From Lysobacter sp. K5869 (GTDB lineage Bacteria; Pseudomonadota; Gammaproteobacteria; Xanthomonadales; Xanthomonadaceae): 64,000 nucleotides of DNA. The stretch lies in the NCBI RefSeq assembly GCF_018847975.1, contig NZ_CP072597.1:2085001-2149000 (forward strand), written 5' to 3'. The translations under genes and the position numbers were made by a program. Of the stretch, positions 15,890 to 24,817 are shown one piece after another. The notes under the pieces were generated by a model. The model saw nothing but the letters and a program-made list of their open reading frames with translations, had not been told where the DNA came from and did no database searches. How positions within the stretch are numbered: the first letter of the stretch is position 1; every line of letters begins with the position of its first letter.

Positions 15890-16677
15890 GCGACATCCTC
15901 AACACCATCATCGCGCGCAAGCACGAAGAGATTCAGCAACGCTCGCGCGTGCGCCCGCTCGAGGACCTGCGCGCGCGCGCGCGCGCGCAGGCGCCGGCGC
16001 GCGGCTTCGTCCAGGCGATCCGCGACAAGCACGCCGCCGGCGAGGCCGCGGTGATCGCCGAGGTCAAGAAAGCCAGCCCGTCCAAGGGCGTGATCCGCGC
16101 CGACTTCCGTCCGGCCGAGATCGCGCGCAGCTACGAACTCGGCGGCGCCGCGTGCTTGTCGGTGCTGACCGACGTGGATTTCTTCCAGGGCAGCAACGCG
16201 TATCTGGCCGAGGCGCGCGAAGCCTGCGCGCTGCCGGTGCTGCGCAAGGACTTCACCGTCGACCCGTATCAGATCTACGAAGCGCGCGCGATCGGCGCCG
16301 ACGCGATCTTGCTGATCGTCGCCGCGCTCGAAGACGGCCCGATGATCGAAATGGCCGGTCTGGCGATGGATTTGGGCATGGACGTGCTGGTGGAAGTGCA
16401 CGACATCGACGAACTCGAACGCGCGCTGCAGACCGACTGCGAGCTGATCGGCGTCAACAACCGCAACCTGCGCACCTTCGAGGTTTCGCTCGACACCACG
16501 CTGGCGCTGCGCAACGCGGTGCCGCGCGACCGCACGCTGGTGACCGAGAGCGGCATCGCCACCGCCGCCGACGTCGCGCGCATGCGCGAGGCCGGCGTGC
16601 AGACCTTCCTGGTCGGCGAGAGCTTCATGCGCGAACGCGACCCCGGCACGGCGCTGCAGCGGCTGTTCGCGGCATGA
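15886..16677 (+). CDS. trpC: Indole-3-glycerol phosphate synthase
   Basis: 263-residue TIM-barrel enzyme that closes the indole ring from CdRP. Signatures present: [28 protein letters not shown] with the catalytic Lys, [56 protein letters not shown] and FLVGESFMR. It is monofunctional; trpF is expected elsewhere. It overlaps both neighbours by four bases. Codons near the N-terminus form a 20-base alternating GC tract (15969-15988, LRARARAQ), a possible slippage site. Confidence 0.97.
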   Translation: MSDILNTIIARKHEEIQQRSRVRPLEDLRARARAQAPARGFVQAIRDKHAAGEAAVIAEVKKASPSKGVIRADFRPAEIARSYELGGAACLSVLTDVDFFQGSNAYLAEAREACALPVLRKDFTVDPYQIYEARAIGADAILLIVAALEDGPMIEMAGLAMDLGMDVLVEVHDIDELERALQTDCELIGVNNRNLRTFEVSLDTTLALRNAVPRDRTLVTESGIATAADVARMREAGVQTFLVGESFMRERDPGTALQRLFAA

Positions 16678-17426
16678 GTTTGCGTCCGGCCGCCGCCGGG
16701 CGCTTCCCGGCGGTGCGCGAAGGCGCGCCGCTGGTGGTGTTCGATTTCGACCACACGCTGTACGACGGCGATTCGGGCAGTCATTTGTTCGCGTGGCTGA
16801 TCGGCCGCGCGTGGTGGCGCCAGCTGCTGGCGCTGCTGATCACGCCGGTGGCCGGGCCGATGGTGGCGTGGCTGCGCACGCGCCGGGTCGGCATTTCGGC
16901 GTATGTGTGGGTCGGGACCATCGGCATGGGCGGCGAGCGCACGCTCGACGCGGCCATCGACCGCTACGTCGCCGGCCATACCGAGCAGATCCGCGCGCGG
17001 TTGCTGCCGATCGCGCTGGACGTGCTGCATCACCACCGCGAACAAGGCGATCAGGTCGTCGTCGCCACCGGCGCGCCGCCGGAGCTGGCGCGCGCGATCC
17101 TGGCCTTCGTCGCCCACGAGGACGTGCCCGTCGTCGGCACCCTGGTCGGCCCGCGCCTGGGCGCGCTCGGCGCGCGCCGCCACTGCCACTCGCGCATGAA
17201 GATGACCATGCTGCGCGAAGCCGGCTTCACTGCGCCGGTGGAGACCGCTTACTCCGACAGCAGCGCCGACCTGCCGCTGCTGCAGGCCGCGCGCAAGCCG
17301 GTGGTGGTGAATCCGAAAGCGCGCCGGGTCGAAATGTTCCGCCGAATCCTGCCGCCCGGCACCCCGATCCTCAACTGGGGTTGCCCTGGCCGCGGCGGCG
17401 AGCTCGTCGCTTCCGCTGCCGGCTGA
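16674..17426 (+). CDS. HAD-superfamily (IB) phosphatase, SerB-like
   Basis: 250 residues with the HAD signature [11 protein letters not shown] (nucleophile Asp24, general acid Asp26), motif [13 protein letters not shown], the Lys in [13 protein letters not shown] and motif [14 protein letters not shown]. The helical cap contains [18 protein letters not shown], hydrophobic enough to associate with membranes. The family includes phosphoserine phosphatase and lipid-phosphate phosphatases. Substrate is unknown. ATGA overlap with trpC implies co-translation, so a house-cleaning role near Trp or phospholipid metabolism is possible. A long REP array follows at the 3' end. Confidence 0.88.
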   Translation: MSLRPAAAGRFPAVREGAPLVVFDFDHTLYDGDSGSHLFAWLIGRAWWRQLLALLITPVAGPMVAWLRTRRVGISAYVWVGTIGMGGERTLDAAIDRYVAGHTEQIRARLLPIALDVLHHHREQGDQVVVATGAPPELARAILAFVAHEDVPVVGTLVGPRLGALGARRHCHSRMKMTMLREAGFTAPVETAYSDSSADLPLLQAARKPVVVNPKARRVEMFRRILPPGTPILNWGCPGRGGELVASAAG

Positions 17427-17451
17427 TCGCGTCGCTGCGTGGGGCTCTTGT

Positions 17452-18085
17452 GTAGGAGCGGCGTGAGCCGCGACGCGGCCAATCGGTGGGCGAGGGATCG
17501 CGAGGTCGGGGCGGGTGCCCAGACACCGGCTTCGGCGGGTTGCGCCGTGGTTCGTCATGTCGCGGTCGCGGCTCGCGCCGCTCCTACAGGGAGCTGCCGA
17601 GCCATCCGAAGGCGACTGTAGGAGCGGCGCGAGCCGCGACGCGGCCAATCGGTGGGCGAGGGATCGCGAGGTCGGGGCGGGTGCCCAAGCGCCGGCTTCG
17701 GCGGGTTGCGCCGTGGTTCGTATTGCCGTGGTCGCGGCTTGCGCCGCTCCTACAGGGAGCGACCGAACCAGCCGAAGGCGACTGTAGGAGCGGCGCGAGC
17801 CGCGACGCGGCCAATCGGTGGGCGAGGGATTGCGAGGCCGGGGCGGATTGCCCAGGCGCCGGCTTCGGCGGGTTGCGCCGTAGTTCGTCTTGTCGCGGTC
17901 GCGGCTTACGCCGCTCCTACAAGGGAGCGAACCAGCCGAAGGCGACTGTAGGAGCGGCGCAAGCCGCGACGCGGCCAATCGGCAGCCGAGGAAACGCGAG
18001 GGCAGGGCAACGCGGCCCGGTTCAGGCTTTGTCGGCTCGCAATGCAGCGGCCAATGAGCGAGGTCGCGGCTCACGCCGCTCCTAC
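17452..18085. repeat. Second tandem REP array, about 165-bp period
   Basis: Forward GTAGGAGCGGC copies start at 17452, 17618, 17784 and 17948 (spacing 166, 166, 164), each followed by a reverse copy. The spacer unit (CGGCCAATCGGTGGGCGAGGGAT, CGGCTTCGGCGGGTTGCGCCG) is repeated almost exactly but differs from the spacer of the 7.6-kb array. The array fills the space between the convergent HAD and GNAT genes. Confidence 0.95.
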
Positions 18086-18101
18086 AACCGCGTCGCCGGC
18101 C

Positions 18102-18563
18102 TCAATCGCCCAGCGTCTTCACGAACTTCAGCGACCCGTCCGCATACCCGCAGCGGCGGTAAAACTCGTGCGCGTCGGTGCGCGATTCGTTGCTGGTGAC
18201 TTCCACCCGGCTCACCCCGTCGCGGCGCGCGCGGCGCTCGACTTCGCGCAGCAGCTGGCGGCCGATGCCCTGGCCGTGGCAGGAACGGGCCACCACCAGC
18301 GCGGTGATCCGGGTCAGGTCGGCGCCGTGGGTCAGCGAATAGCGGGTGTGGCTGGAGATCAGCCCGCAGGCGTGGCCGTCGATTTCGGCCAGCAAGAGGT
18401 AATGGCGGGGGTCGTCGCGCAGCGCGCCGATGCGCTCGGCGGCTTCGTCGCGGGTGCAGGGGTAGCCGAGCTGGCACAGCAGCTCGGCCACGTCGCTGGC
18501 GTCTCCCGGTTCCGCCAGCCGCACCGTGGGTGCGGTCTGGTCGGACGGGGCAGCGCGTCCCAT
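18102..18563 (-). CDS. GNAT-family N-acetyltransferase
   Basis: 153 residues with the GNAT core. The N-terminal strand is VRLAEPGDASDVAELL. The acetyl-CoA pyrophosphate loop lies in ALVVARSCHGQGIGRQLLREVERRA (R/Q-x-x-G-x-G/A type, here QGIGR), and the C-terminal motif is VEVTSNESRTDAHEFYRRCGYADGSLKFVK. Most close relatives act on small amines or protein N-termini; the substrate is not predictable. It lies six bases downstream of clp on the same strand, so it is probably the second gene of a clp operon. Confidence 0.9.
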   Translation of the reverse strand: MGRAAPSDQTAPTVRLAEPGDASDVAELLCQLGYPCTRDEAAERIGALRDDPRHYLLLAEIDGHACGLISSHTRYSLTHGADLTRITALVVARSCHGQGIGRQLLREVERRARRDGVSRVEVTSNESRTDAHEFYRRCGYADGSLKFVKTLGD

Positions 18564-18569
18564 CGGGGC

Positions 18570-19259
18570 TCAGCGGGTCCCGTAGAGGACGACGGTCTTG
18601 CCGCGGGCGTGCAGCTTGCCGTCGGCCTGCAGCTTCTTGAGCACGCGGCCGGCCATTTCGCGCGAGCAGCCGACCAGGCGCGAAAGCTCCTGGCGCGACA
18701 CCCGCAGCTGAGTGCCCTGCGGATGGCTCATCGCCTCGGGTTCCTTGGCCAGATCGTGCAGGGCGCGCACGATGCGGTCGGTCACGTCGAGGAAGGCCAG
18801 GCGGCCGGCCTTGCGGCTGGTATCGAGCAGGCGCCGGGAAATCTGCGCGCCGATCGCGTACAGCAGCTTCGGCGCGTCCAGCGACAGCCGCGTCAGCAGC
18901 AGGTCGTAGAGGCGCTCGTGGCCGATCTCGGCGAGCTCGCAGGTGCTGCGCGTGCGCAGGATCACCTCGCGATGGTCGCTCTCGATGAACAGGCCGAGCT
19001 CGCCGACGAACTCGCCGGGGCCGAAATAGCCCAGGACCAGTTCGCGGCCGTCCTCTTCCTCGGTAATGATGCTGACCGAGCCGGAGACGACATAATAGAG
19101 GGTGCTGGCCGGGTCGCCGGGGCGGAACACGTCCGTGCGGGACGGATAACGCCGACGGTGGCAGTGGGCCAGGAATCGTTCGATCGTTGCGCCGTCGGGC
19201 AACAACGGGCTATTGGTTCGGCGCAGTGCGGTCAAGGGAGCTACCGGGTTGGCGGACAT
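18570..19259 (-). CDS. clp: CRP-like global regulator Clp
   Basis: 229 residues, recognisably Clp of Xanthomonas/Lysobacter. It has the N-terminal cyclic-nucleotide-binding fold (RYPSRTDVFRPGDPASTLYYVVSGSVSII, GPGEFVGELGLF), a long dimer helix (LAFLDVTDRIVRALHDLAKEPEAMSHPQGTQLR, in parts) and the HTH QELSRLVGCSREMAGRVLKKLQ. Clp responds to c-di-GMP, which releases it from DNA, and controls lytic enzymes and antibiotics in Lysobacter and virulence in Xanthomonas (established knowledge). It is divergent from speD across 216 bases. Here its likely targets could include the secreted M23 peptidase in the window. Confidence 0.96.
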   Translation of the reverse strand: MSANPVAPLTALRRTNSPLLPDGATIERFLAHCHRRRYPSRTDVFRPGDPASTLYYVVSGSVSIITEEEDGRELVLGYFGPGEFVGELGLFIESDHREVILRTRSTCELAEIGHERLYDLLLTRLSLDAPKLLYAIGAQISRRLLDTSRKAGRLAFLDVTDRIVRALHDLAKEPEAMSHPQGTQLRVSRQELSRLVGCSREMAGRVLKKLQADGKLHARGKTVVLYGTR

Positions 19260-19475
19260 TGGGATTTGGGCTTTGTTTTCGACCGAGCTTAGGGCGATAC
19301 GGCCGCTGGGGCAAATCCTGCCGCCGAAAATCCCGCTCCGATAGAGACCCGTGATGGAAGTTCAGCGACGGTCACGCTTTTGTCACCGACTTCGCCCAAA
19401 AACGCAGTGCGTTTCCCCCCGGGGCTAATTGCCTCATAATCGCGGCCCTCGCCGTCCCTCCGGAATCTTCCTACA

Positions 19476-20270
19476 GTGGTCAAGCCGTTGCCGCGCCTGC
19501 GGTTGCAGGGTTTCAACAACCTCACCAAGGCCCTCTCGTTCAATATCTACGATGTCTGCTTCGCGGCCTCCGAAGACGAGCGCCGCCGGTATATCGAGTA
19601 CATCGACGAGGCGTATAACGCCGACCGCCTCACCCAGATCCTGACGGATGTGGCGGAGATCATCGGCGCGAATATCCTGAACATCGCCCGCCAGGACTAC
19701 GACCCGCAGGGCGCGTCGGTCACGATCCTGATCTCGGAAGAGCCGGTGATCGACAAGAAGGACGCCGGCAAGGAGATCATTTCCGACGCCGTGGTCGCGC
19801 ACATGGACAAGTCGCACATCACCGTGCACACCTACCCGGAAACCCATCCGGACAACGGCATCGCGACCTTCCGCGCGGATATCGACGTGGCCACCTGCGG
19901 CGTGATTTCGCCGCTGAAAGCCCTGAATTACCTGATCGAAAGCTTCGAGTCCGACATCGTGGTGATGGACTACCGCGTGCGCGGCTTCACCCGCGACATC
20001 AAGGGCCGCAAGCACTACATCGATCACAAGATCAACTCGATCCAGGACTATCTGGCGAAGAACATCAAGTCGCGCTACGAGATGATCGACGTCAACGTCT
20101 ATCAGGAAAACATCTTCCACACGAAGATGCATTTGAACGAGTTCGACCTCGACACCTACCTGTTCGAGGAAAAGGCGAAGAACCTCTCGTTCAAGGAGCG
20201 GATGAAGATCGAGGCGCGGCTCAAGCGCGAGATCGAAGAGCTCTACCACGGGCGCAATCTGGCCGATTGA
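19476..20270 (+). CDS. speD: S-adenosylmethionine decarboxylase proenzyme (class 1A type)
   Basis: Provides decarboxylated SAM for spermidine synthesis. The 264 residues match E. coli SpeD in length and sequence order: [36 protein letters not shown], the cleavage/pyruvoyl site in [13 protein letters not shown] (Ser113), [15 protein letters not shown] and [16 protein letters not shown] is taken as start; no ATG is near. A CATAAT -10-like box lies at 19435-19440 with no good -35, giving a short 5' UTR. An intrinsic terminator follows. Confidence 0.96.
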   Translation: MVKPLPRLRLQGFNNLTKALSFNIYDVCFAASEDERRRYIEYIDEAYNADRLTQILTDVAEIIGANILNIARQDYDPQGASVTILISEEPVIDKKDAGKEIISDAVVAHMDKSHITVHTYPETHPDNGIATFRADIDVATCGVISPLKALNYLIESFESDIVVMDYRVRGFTRDIKGRKHYIDHKINSIQDYLAKNIKSRYEMIDVNVYQENIFHTKMHLNEFDLDTYLFEEKAKNLSFKERMKIEARLKREIEELYHGRNLAD

Positions 20271-20322
20271 GGCCGGGGCGCGTTAGCCGGGGGCGTCTGA
20301 GGGCGGCTTCGGGATATCGGAG

Positions 20323-20348
20323 AAGGCCGGCGCGAGCCGGCCTTTTTT
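20323..20348 (+). terminator. Intrinsic terminator of speD
   Basis: A 9-bp stem AAGGCCGGC / GCCGGCCTT with a GCGA loop, followed by six T. Confidence 0.95.
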
Positions 20349-20429
20349 GTGGGCGGGAATCGGTCGGCATGGGGTGTCGCCCGTTCAGGCTCGCTGTGAC
20401 CGACGATTCATGGTCGCCGGGGAGCCCCT

Positions 20430-20751
20430 GTAGGAGCGGCGCGAGCCGCGACCGCGCCATTCGTCGGCCGGCGTTGGCGGGAAGATCGGTGGGAGCCTTC
20501 GACCGGAGGCCGGGCCGGTCGTCCGGGCGTCCTCGGGGCTCGCAGGGCCGCGTCGCGGCTTGCGCCGCTCCTACAGGGCTTCGGCGGGTTCGGCGGCTCG
20601 TGTAGGAGCGGCGTAAGCCGCGACCACGCCATTCGCCGGCCGGCGTCGCCAGCGGAGCGAAGGGGAAAGCCGTCGTCCAGGCGGCGGTTTGGCCTATCGG
20701 GGGCGTCTTGCGGCGCTTCCGGGCCCGGGTCGCGGCTTACGCCGCTCCTAC
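20430..20751. repeat. REP cluster (two inverted pairs)
   Basis: Forward GTAGGAGCGGCG copies at 20430 and 20602 (172 bases apart), each with a reverse copy about 120-130 bases downstream. The spacers share CATTCG(T/C)CGGCCGGCGT. The cluster lies between the convergent speD and coq7. Confidence 0.92.
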
Positions 20752-20770
20752 ACCCAGCCGCATCGCCGGC

Positions 20771-21412
20771 TCAAAGCCGATACGCCACCGCCTTCATCAC
20801 CTTCGACGCCGCCGCCATCAAGGTCGGTAGCGGCATGGGCAGGATCCGCGCGCCGGCGGCTTCGGCGTCGGCGGCGTGGCGGGCTTCGTCGGCCTTCATC
20901 GTGCGCAGAATCGCGCGGCTGCGCTGGTCGCCTTCGGGCAGCGATTCCAGATGCTCGTCGATGTGCGCCTCGACCTGGCGCTCGGTCTCGACCACGAAGC
21001 CGAGGTTCCAGCCGTCGCCGCGCAGGCCGGCGAGGGCGCCGATGGCGAAGCTGCCGGCGTACCACAGCGGGTTGAGCAGGCTCGGGCGGCTGTCGAGTTC
21101 GCGCAGGCGGTCGGCGCACCAGGCGAGGTGGTCGGTCTCTTCCTGCGCGGCGTGCAGCAGGTGCTCGCGGGTGGACTCGTCGCGGGCGACCGCGGCCTGG
21201 CCGCAGTACAGCGCCTGGGCGCAGACCTCGCCGACGTGGTTGATCCGCATCAATCCGGCCGAATGGCGCTTTTCGGCTGGCTCCAGCACCAGCTCGGCGG
21301 TGATGCCGGCCGGGTTCGGGCGTTCGGCCAGCGGGGCGCCGAACACGGTGTCGAGGGCGCGCTGCGTTTCGCTGAGCACGCGGTCCAGGGGGCTGAGGGC
21401 ACGGGCGTTCAT
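20771..21412 (-). CDS. coq7: Demethoxyubiquinone hydroxylase (Coq7 family)
   Basis: A 213-residue di-iron protein that hydroxylates 3-demethoxyubiquinol in ubiquinone synthesis. The ferritin-like iron ligands occur in order: an early Glu, [15 protein letters not shown] (ExxxxxxLY type), [12 protein letters not shown] (ExxH), [17 protein letters not shown] and [13 protein letters not shown] (ExxH). Coq7 was found in Xanthomonadaceae in place of UbiF, in accord with the gene order here (clp, speD, coq7). It is monocistronic on the minus strand, convergent with speD across the REP cluster. Confidence 0.95.
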   Translation of the reverse strand: MNARALSPLDRVLSETQRALDTVFGAPLAERPNPAGITAELVLEPAEKRHSAGLMRINHVGEVCAQALYCGQAAVARDESTREHLLHAAQEETDHLAWCADRLRELDSRPSLLNPLWYAGSFAIGALAGLRGDGWNLGFVVETERQVEAHIDEHLESLPEGDQRSRAILRTMKADEARHAADAEAAGARILPMPLPTLMAAASKVMKAVAYRL

Positions 21413-21492
21413 GCGTCGATTCTACGGCGCGGGCGGGGCGGAAGTGGGGCGCGCGGGGTGGACAAATCGTCCCGGGCGCGCGGGCGCCGCGC

Positions 21493-22716
21493 TCAGGCCG
21501 GCGCGGCGCCTTCGTCCAGACATTCGGCCAGGAATTCCAGCGGGTGCTGCACCGTCGCCGTGGTGCCGTTGCCCAAGTGCAGCCGGCACCCGATGTTCGC
21601 GCTCAACAACCGCTGCGCGCCGCTGCGCTCGAACTGCTCCAGCAACGGCGCCCGATAATCGGCCGCGCGCTGCGGCTCGCTCAGCATTTGCGTTCCCGCG
21701 GCGCCGCAACAGCCGAAACCGGCGTCGAGCTCGATCACCTCCAAGCCCGGCACCCGCGCCAGCAAGCGGCGCAGCGCCGGCACCGACTTGACCACGTTGC
21801 GCTGCGTGCACGGCAGATGCAGCGCCACCCGCTGCGGCGCGCGGCGCCAGCGCAGCGCGTCGGCGCGCTCGGCCAGGAAGCTCAGCGCGTCGACGGCGTG
21901 GGCGCCGGCGGGCAGCGACCGGCGCAGGCTGTCGTGGCAGCCGCTGGCCAGGGTCAGCACGCTGGCGCGGCCGGCGAAGGCGGTGCGGTTGCGCGCGGCC
22001 AGCGCGGCGGCGCCGACGCTGTCGCCGGCGTGTTCGTGGATCGCGCCGCAGCAGCCTTGGCCGGCGGCGATCTCCAGTTCGATCCCGAGCGCGGCGCACA
22101 GCCGCGCCAGCGCCGCGCGCAGCGGCGCTTCGTAGGTATCGGCGACGCAGCCGACGAACAGCGCGGCGCGGGTCGTCGCGGGGGCGGCGGGGCGCGGCAG
22201 CCCGCGCACCCGTCCGGGCGGGCGCGGCAACGGGCGCAGCGCGGCCGGCAGCAGCGGGTAGGCGGCGCGGTACAGGGTCAGGCCGGCGCCGAGCGCGCGC
22301 GGGCGCGCGGCGAGGGTTTCGGTCAGGCGTTGGCGCCAGCCGGCCGGCCGGCGTTCGCGCTGGCGGCCGCGCGCGGCGACCAGCAAGCGGCCGTACTCGA
22401 CTCCGGCCGGGCACACCGCCTCGCAGCTGCGGCAGCCCAGGCAGTGGTCCAGATGCGCGTCGGAGGCGGCGGTGGCGGGGATCGTGTCCAGCGCCCAGGC
22501 CCGGGCCAGGGCGATCCGGCCGCGCGGGGATTCGGCTTCGACCCGCTCGCGGCCGTAGGTGGGACAGGCCGGCAGGCACAGGCCGCATTGCACGCAGCGG
22601 TCGGCCAGGGCGGCCAGGGCGGCCAGCGGGTCGGCCGGGGGCGTCGCCGGACCCGCTGAGCCGGGCAGCGAGAGGCTGGAACCGGGCGGGGCGGGCTGCG
22701 ACGGGGCGGCGGGCAT
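21493..22716 (-). CDS. glcF: Glycolate oxidase iron-sulfur subunit (GlcF-like)
   Basis: 407 residues. Two 4Fe-4S binding motifs: Cys41/44/47/51 ([12 protein letters not shown]) and Cys92/95/98/102 ([12 protein letters not shown]). Then two CCG domains with [13 protein letters not shown] and [13 protein letters not shown], as in GlcF and heterodisulfide-reductase-like subunits. GlcF works with FAD subunits GlcD and GlcE, which are not adjacent here. The standalone location and shortened N-terminus are typical of Xanthomonadaceae GlcF-like genes. Transfer of electrons to the quinone pool is the family role. The ATG start is chosen at MPAAPSQP; the upstream open frame is not conserved-looking. 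Confidence 0.9.
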   Translation of the reverse strand: MPAAPSQPAPPGSSLSLPGSAGPATPPADPLAALAALADRCVQCGLCLPACPTYGRERVEAESPRGRIALARAWALDTIPATAASDAHLDHCLGCRSCEAVCPAGVEYGRLLVAARGRQRERRPAGWRQRLTETLAARPRALGAGLTLYRAAYPLLPAALRPLPRPPGRVRGLPRPAAPATTRAALFVGCVADTYEAPLRAALARLCAALGIELEIAAGQGCCGAIHEHAGDSVGAAALAARNRTAFAGRASVLTLASGCHDSLRRSLPAGAHAVDALSFLAERADALRWRRAPQRVALHLPCTQRNVVKSVPALRRLLARVPGLEVIELDAGFGCCGAAGTQMLSEPQRAADYRAPLLEQFERSGAQRLLSANIGCRLHLGNGTTATVQHPLEFLAECLDEGAAPA

Positions 22717-22761
22717 GCGCCGGATGCTAGCATGGGCGTTTCGCCGGCCCGAGCCGTCGAC

Positions 22762-22790
22762 TTGCACGCAGCGGGGGCGGCCGCTATCAT
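22762..22790 (+). promoter_or_regulatory. Promoter of rplM-rpsI
   Basis: TTGCAC (22762-22767), a 17-base spacer and TATCAT (22785-22790) form a near-consensus sigma-70 promoter. It leaves a 5' UTR of about 105 bases before rplM, which could carry the L13 autoregulatory structure. I could not identify that structure by eye. Confidence 0.75.
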
Positions 22791-22900
22791 TCCGCCTCTT
22801 GCGTTTCGTAATCCTCAACGCGAGGCGAAGTTCCGCCGCAGGTGCCCGCCTGGGCCGCGACCGGAACCAGCCCGACCAGGCACCCAAAGCAGAACTCTCA

Positions 22901-23329
22901 ATGAAGACCTTTACCGCTAAGAACGAGACCGTCCAGCGCGACTGGTACATCGTCGACGCGACCGGCAAGACGCTCGGTCGTTTGAGCACCGAGCTCGCCC
23001 GCCGCCTGCGCGGCAAGCACAAGCCGGTCTACACCCCGCACGTCGATACCGGCGATTACCTGGTGGTGATCAACGCCGAGAAGATCGCGGTCACCGGCAA
23101 CAAGCTGCAGGACAAGATGTACCACCGGTTCACCGGCTACATCGGCAACCTCAAGAGCGAAACCCTCGGCCAGGCGCTCGAGCGCCACCCGGAACGCGTG
23201 ATCGAGATCGCCGTGAAGGGCATGCTGCCGAAGAACCCGCTGGGTCGCGCCATGTACCGCAAGCTCAAGGTGTACAAGGGCTCCGAGCATCCGCACGCCG
23301 CCCAGCAGCCGCAGCCGCTGGACATCTAA
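22901..23329 (+). CDS. rplM: 50S ribosomal protein L13
   Basis: 142 residues, full length, with [72 protein letters not shown] and a C-terminal HPHAAQQP. It is assembled early into the large subunit. It forms the conserved rplM-rpsI operon with 15 bases to rpsI. In E. coli L13 represses its own operon by binding the leader, so the long leader here may have that use. Confidence 0.98.
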   Translation: MKTFTAKNETVQRDWYIVDATGKTLGRLSTELARRLRGKHKPVYTPHVDTGDYLVVINAEKIAVTGNKLQDKMYHRFTGYIGNLKSETLGQALERHPERVIEIAVKGMLPKNPLGRAMYRKLKVYKGSEHPHAAQQPQPLDI

Positions 23330-23344
23330 GGTAAAGGCACGAAT

Positions 23345-23737
23345 ATGGCTATCCAGCAGAACTACGGCACCGGCCGCCGCAAGTCTTCCACCGCTCGCGT
23401 GTTCCTGCGCAAGGGCGACGGCAAGATCACCATCAACCAGCGTTCGATCGAAGAGTTCTTCGGTCGCGAGACCGCGCGCATGATCGTGCGCCAGCCGCTC
23501 GAGCTGACCCAGTCGACCGACAAGTTCGACCTGACCATCACCGTCGCCGGCGGCGGCATCACCGGCCAGGCCGGTGCGATCCGCCTGGGCATCGCCCGCG
23601 CGCTGGTCGAGTACGACGAATCGCTGAAGGGCGAGCTGCGCAAGGCGGGCTTCATGACCCGCGACGCGCGCGAAGTCGAGCGTAAGAAGGTCGGTCTGCA
23701 CAAGGCGCGTCGCGCCACCCAGTTCTCGAAGCGCTAA
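23345..23737 (+). CDS. rpsI: 30S ribosomal protein S9
   Basis: 130 residues with the S9 signatures [34 protein letters not shown] and the basic C-terminus [16 protein letters not shown], which reaches the P-site tRNA anticodon stem (family knowledge). Second gene of the rplM operon, with an AAGG-type ribosome binding site (GGTAAAGG). Confidence 0.98.
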   Translation: MAIQQNYGTGRRKSSTARVFLRKGDGKITINQRSIEEFFGRETARMIVRQPLELTQSTDKFDLTITVAGGGITGQAGAIRLGIARALVEYDESLKGELRKAGFMTRDAREVERKKVGLHKARRATQFSKR

Positions 23738-23775
23738 TCTTCGCTGGCTGGTCGTTCCGCGGCTTCAAATTATTT

Positions 23776-23803
23776 TTGCAGTCGCGGAATTTTGCGCTAG
23801 AAT
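23776..23803 (+). promoter_or_regulatory. Promoter of tRNA-Gln
   Basis: TTGCAG (23776-23781), a 16-base spacer and TAGAAT (23798-23803). The mature tRNA 5' end lies 10 bases after the -10. Confidence 0.75.
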
Positions 23804-23812
23804 CCGTTTTAT

Positions 23813-23887
23813 AGCCCCGTCGCCAAGCGGTAAGGCATCTGACTCTGACTCAGACATTCGGTGGTTCGAATCCATCCGGGGCTGCCA
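23813..23887 (+). tRNA. tRNA-Gln (CTG anticodon)
   Basis: 75 bases including an encoded CCA. The acceptor stem AGCCCCG pairs with CGGGGCT; discriminator G; D-arm CGCCAAGCGGTAAGGC as in tRNA-Gln. The anticodon stem TCTGA/TCAGA holds loop CTCTGAC with anticodon CTG. The T-arm has GGTTCGAATCC. The weak A-T first pair and G73 suit glutaminyl-tRNA synthetase recognition. Confidence 0.95.
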
Positions 23888-23928
23888 AATAAGATCGCTG
23901 AGAACCGCAAGGTTCCAGGCGCAACGAA

Positions 23929-23953
23929 AAACCCGCCGCGAGGCGGGTTTTTT
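23929..23953 (+). terminator. Intrinsic terminator of tRNA-Gln
   Basis: A 9-bp stem AAACCCGCC / GGCGGGTTT with a GCGA loop and a run of six T. Confidence 0.95.
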
Positions 23954-23988
23954 GTTTTCCGCGCCCCACGAAGCGACCCGAAGCCCTG

Positions 23989-24132
23989 GTAGGAGCGGCG
24001 CAAGCCGCGACCGCGACACTTCGCTTACGACGCGACTTGCGCAGAGCGACGAAGCTCGCACCGGTTGCGTACTCGCCCGTCCGATCGCATCGGCGTTCGC
24101 ATTGGCCGCGTCGCGACTTGCGCCGTTCCTAC
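23989..24132. repeat. REP pair (GTAG-type, inverted)
   Basis: Forward GTAGGAGCGGCG at 23989 and a reverse copy ending in GTTCCTAC at 24132, with about 100 bases between them. They lie between the tRNA terminator and the convergent GNAT gene. Confidence 0.85.
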
Positions 24133-24149
24133 AGGGGGCTACGGAAGCT

Positions 24150-24629
24150 TCAGTCGAGGTCGCGGATCAGGCTGATTTCGTCGCGCAGCGCAATGCCGTG
24201 GCGGCCGATCAGCGGAATCGCCGGGTCGGCTTCGCGCTCCAGGTCGATCGCGCCCGGCACCAAGCGGTGCAAGCGGAATTCGCGGCGCTGATAGAAGCGC
24301 AAGGCATCGAGGTTGTCGTTGGTCGTGCGCGTCAGCAACCGGCGCAGGCCGAGCGTGCGCGCGCGCTGCGCGGCCAACTCGATCAAGGCCGTGCCGACGC
24401 CGTTGCGCGGGCTCGCCGCATCCAGCGTGACGATTTCGCAGTGCTCGCGTTCGTCGAGCAAGGTGATCAACGCGGCGACGCCGTCGCCGTCGCGCGCGAC
24501 GAAACCGGGCAGGGCCGCGGCATCGATGGCGCGGCCGTCGAGCAGGATCGTGGCGCTGCCCCAGCGCGCGGCGAGGAAGCGGCGGACGGCGTCGCGGTCG
24601 GCGGCGGCGAGCGGGCGGGGTGGCGTCAT
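24150..24629 (-). CDS. GNAT-family N-acetyltransferase
   Basis: 159 residues. The acetyl-CoA-binding motif is shifted to VTLDAASPRNGVGTALIELAAQRAR (RNGVGT), preceded by DGVAALITLLDEREHCEIV and followed by LLTRTTNDNLDALRFYQRREFRLHRL, a classical GNAT motif B. The C-terminal tail (READPAIPLIGRHGIALRDEISLIRDLD) closely resembles YhhY/phosphinothricin-like small GNATs that carry an IPLIGxxGIxxRDEI end. Substrate is unknown. It is monocistronic, convergent with the tRNA. Confidence 0.9.
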   Translation of the reverse strand: MTPPRPLAAADRDAVRRFLAARWGSATILLDGRAIDAAALPGFVARDGDGVAALITLLDEREHCEIVTLDAASPRNGVGTALIELAAQRARTLGLRRLLTRTTNDNLDALRFYQRREFRLHRLVPGAIDLEREADPAIPLIGRHGIALRDEISLIRDLD

Positions 24630-24817
24630 GGCGGGTTCGGCATCGATCGCTGAAACGGCACTGTAGCCGCCGCCGGCGCGGCCGCGCGACGCGCGATCCG
24701 GCGATTGGCGCGGCGGATCGCGCGGAATCGTGGCGGCCGTCGCGTCCGCGCGCGGACGACTGCGCGATGCTCGGCGCGCGCCCGCTCCGGGCGCGGCGCC
24801 GGCGTCGGGGGACGCGC

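Noticed and set aside
17452..18085. Chain of short ORFs across the second REP array
   Set aside because: They arise from translation of the repeated units in all frames; the same words recur with no ribosome sites or domains.
19344..19373. CRP/Clp-type binding site (GTGA ... TCAC) between clp and speD
   Set aside because: GTGA and TCAC occur but 17 bases apart; the CRP family needs about 8 between these half-sites.
22791..22900. L13 autoregulatory leader or other riboswitch before rplM
   Set aside because: The UTR is long enough, but I could not identify the known structure by eye, so it is only mentioned with the promoter.
23137..23701. Antisense frames over rplM and rpsI
   Set aside because: Shadow frames of highly conserved ribosomal protein genes.
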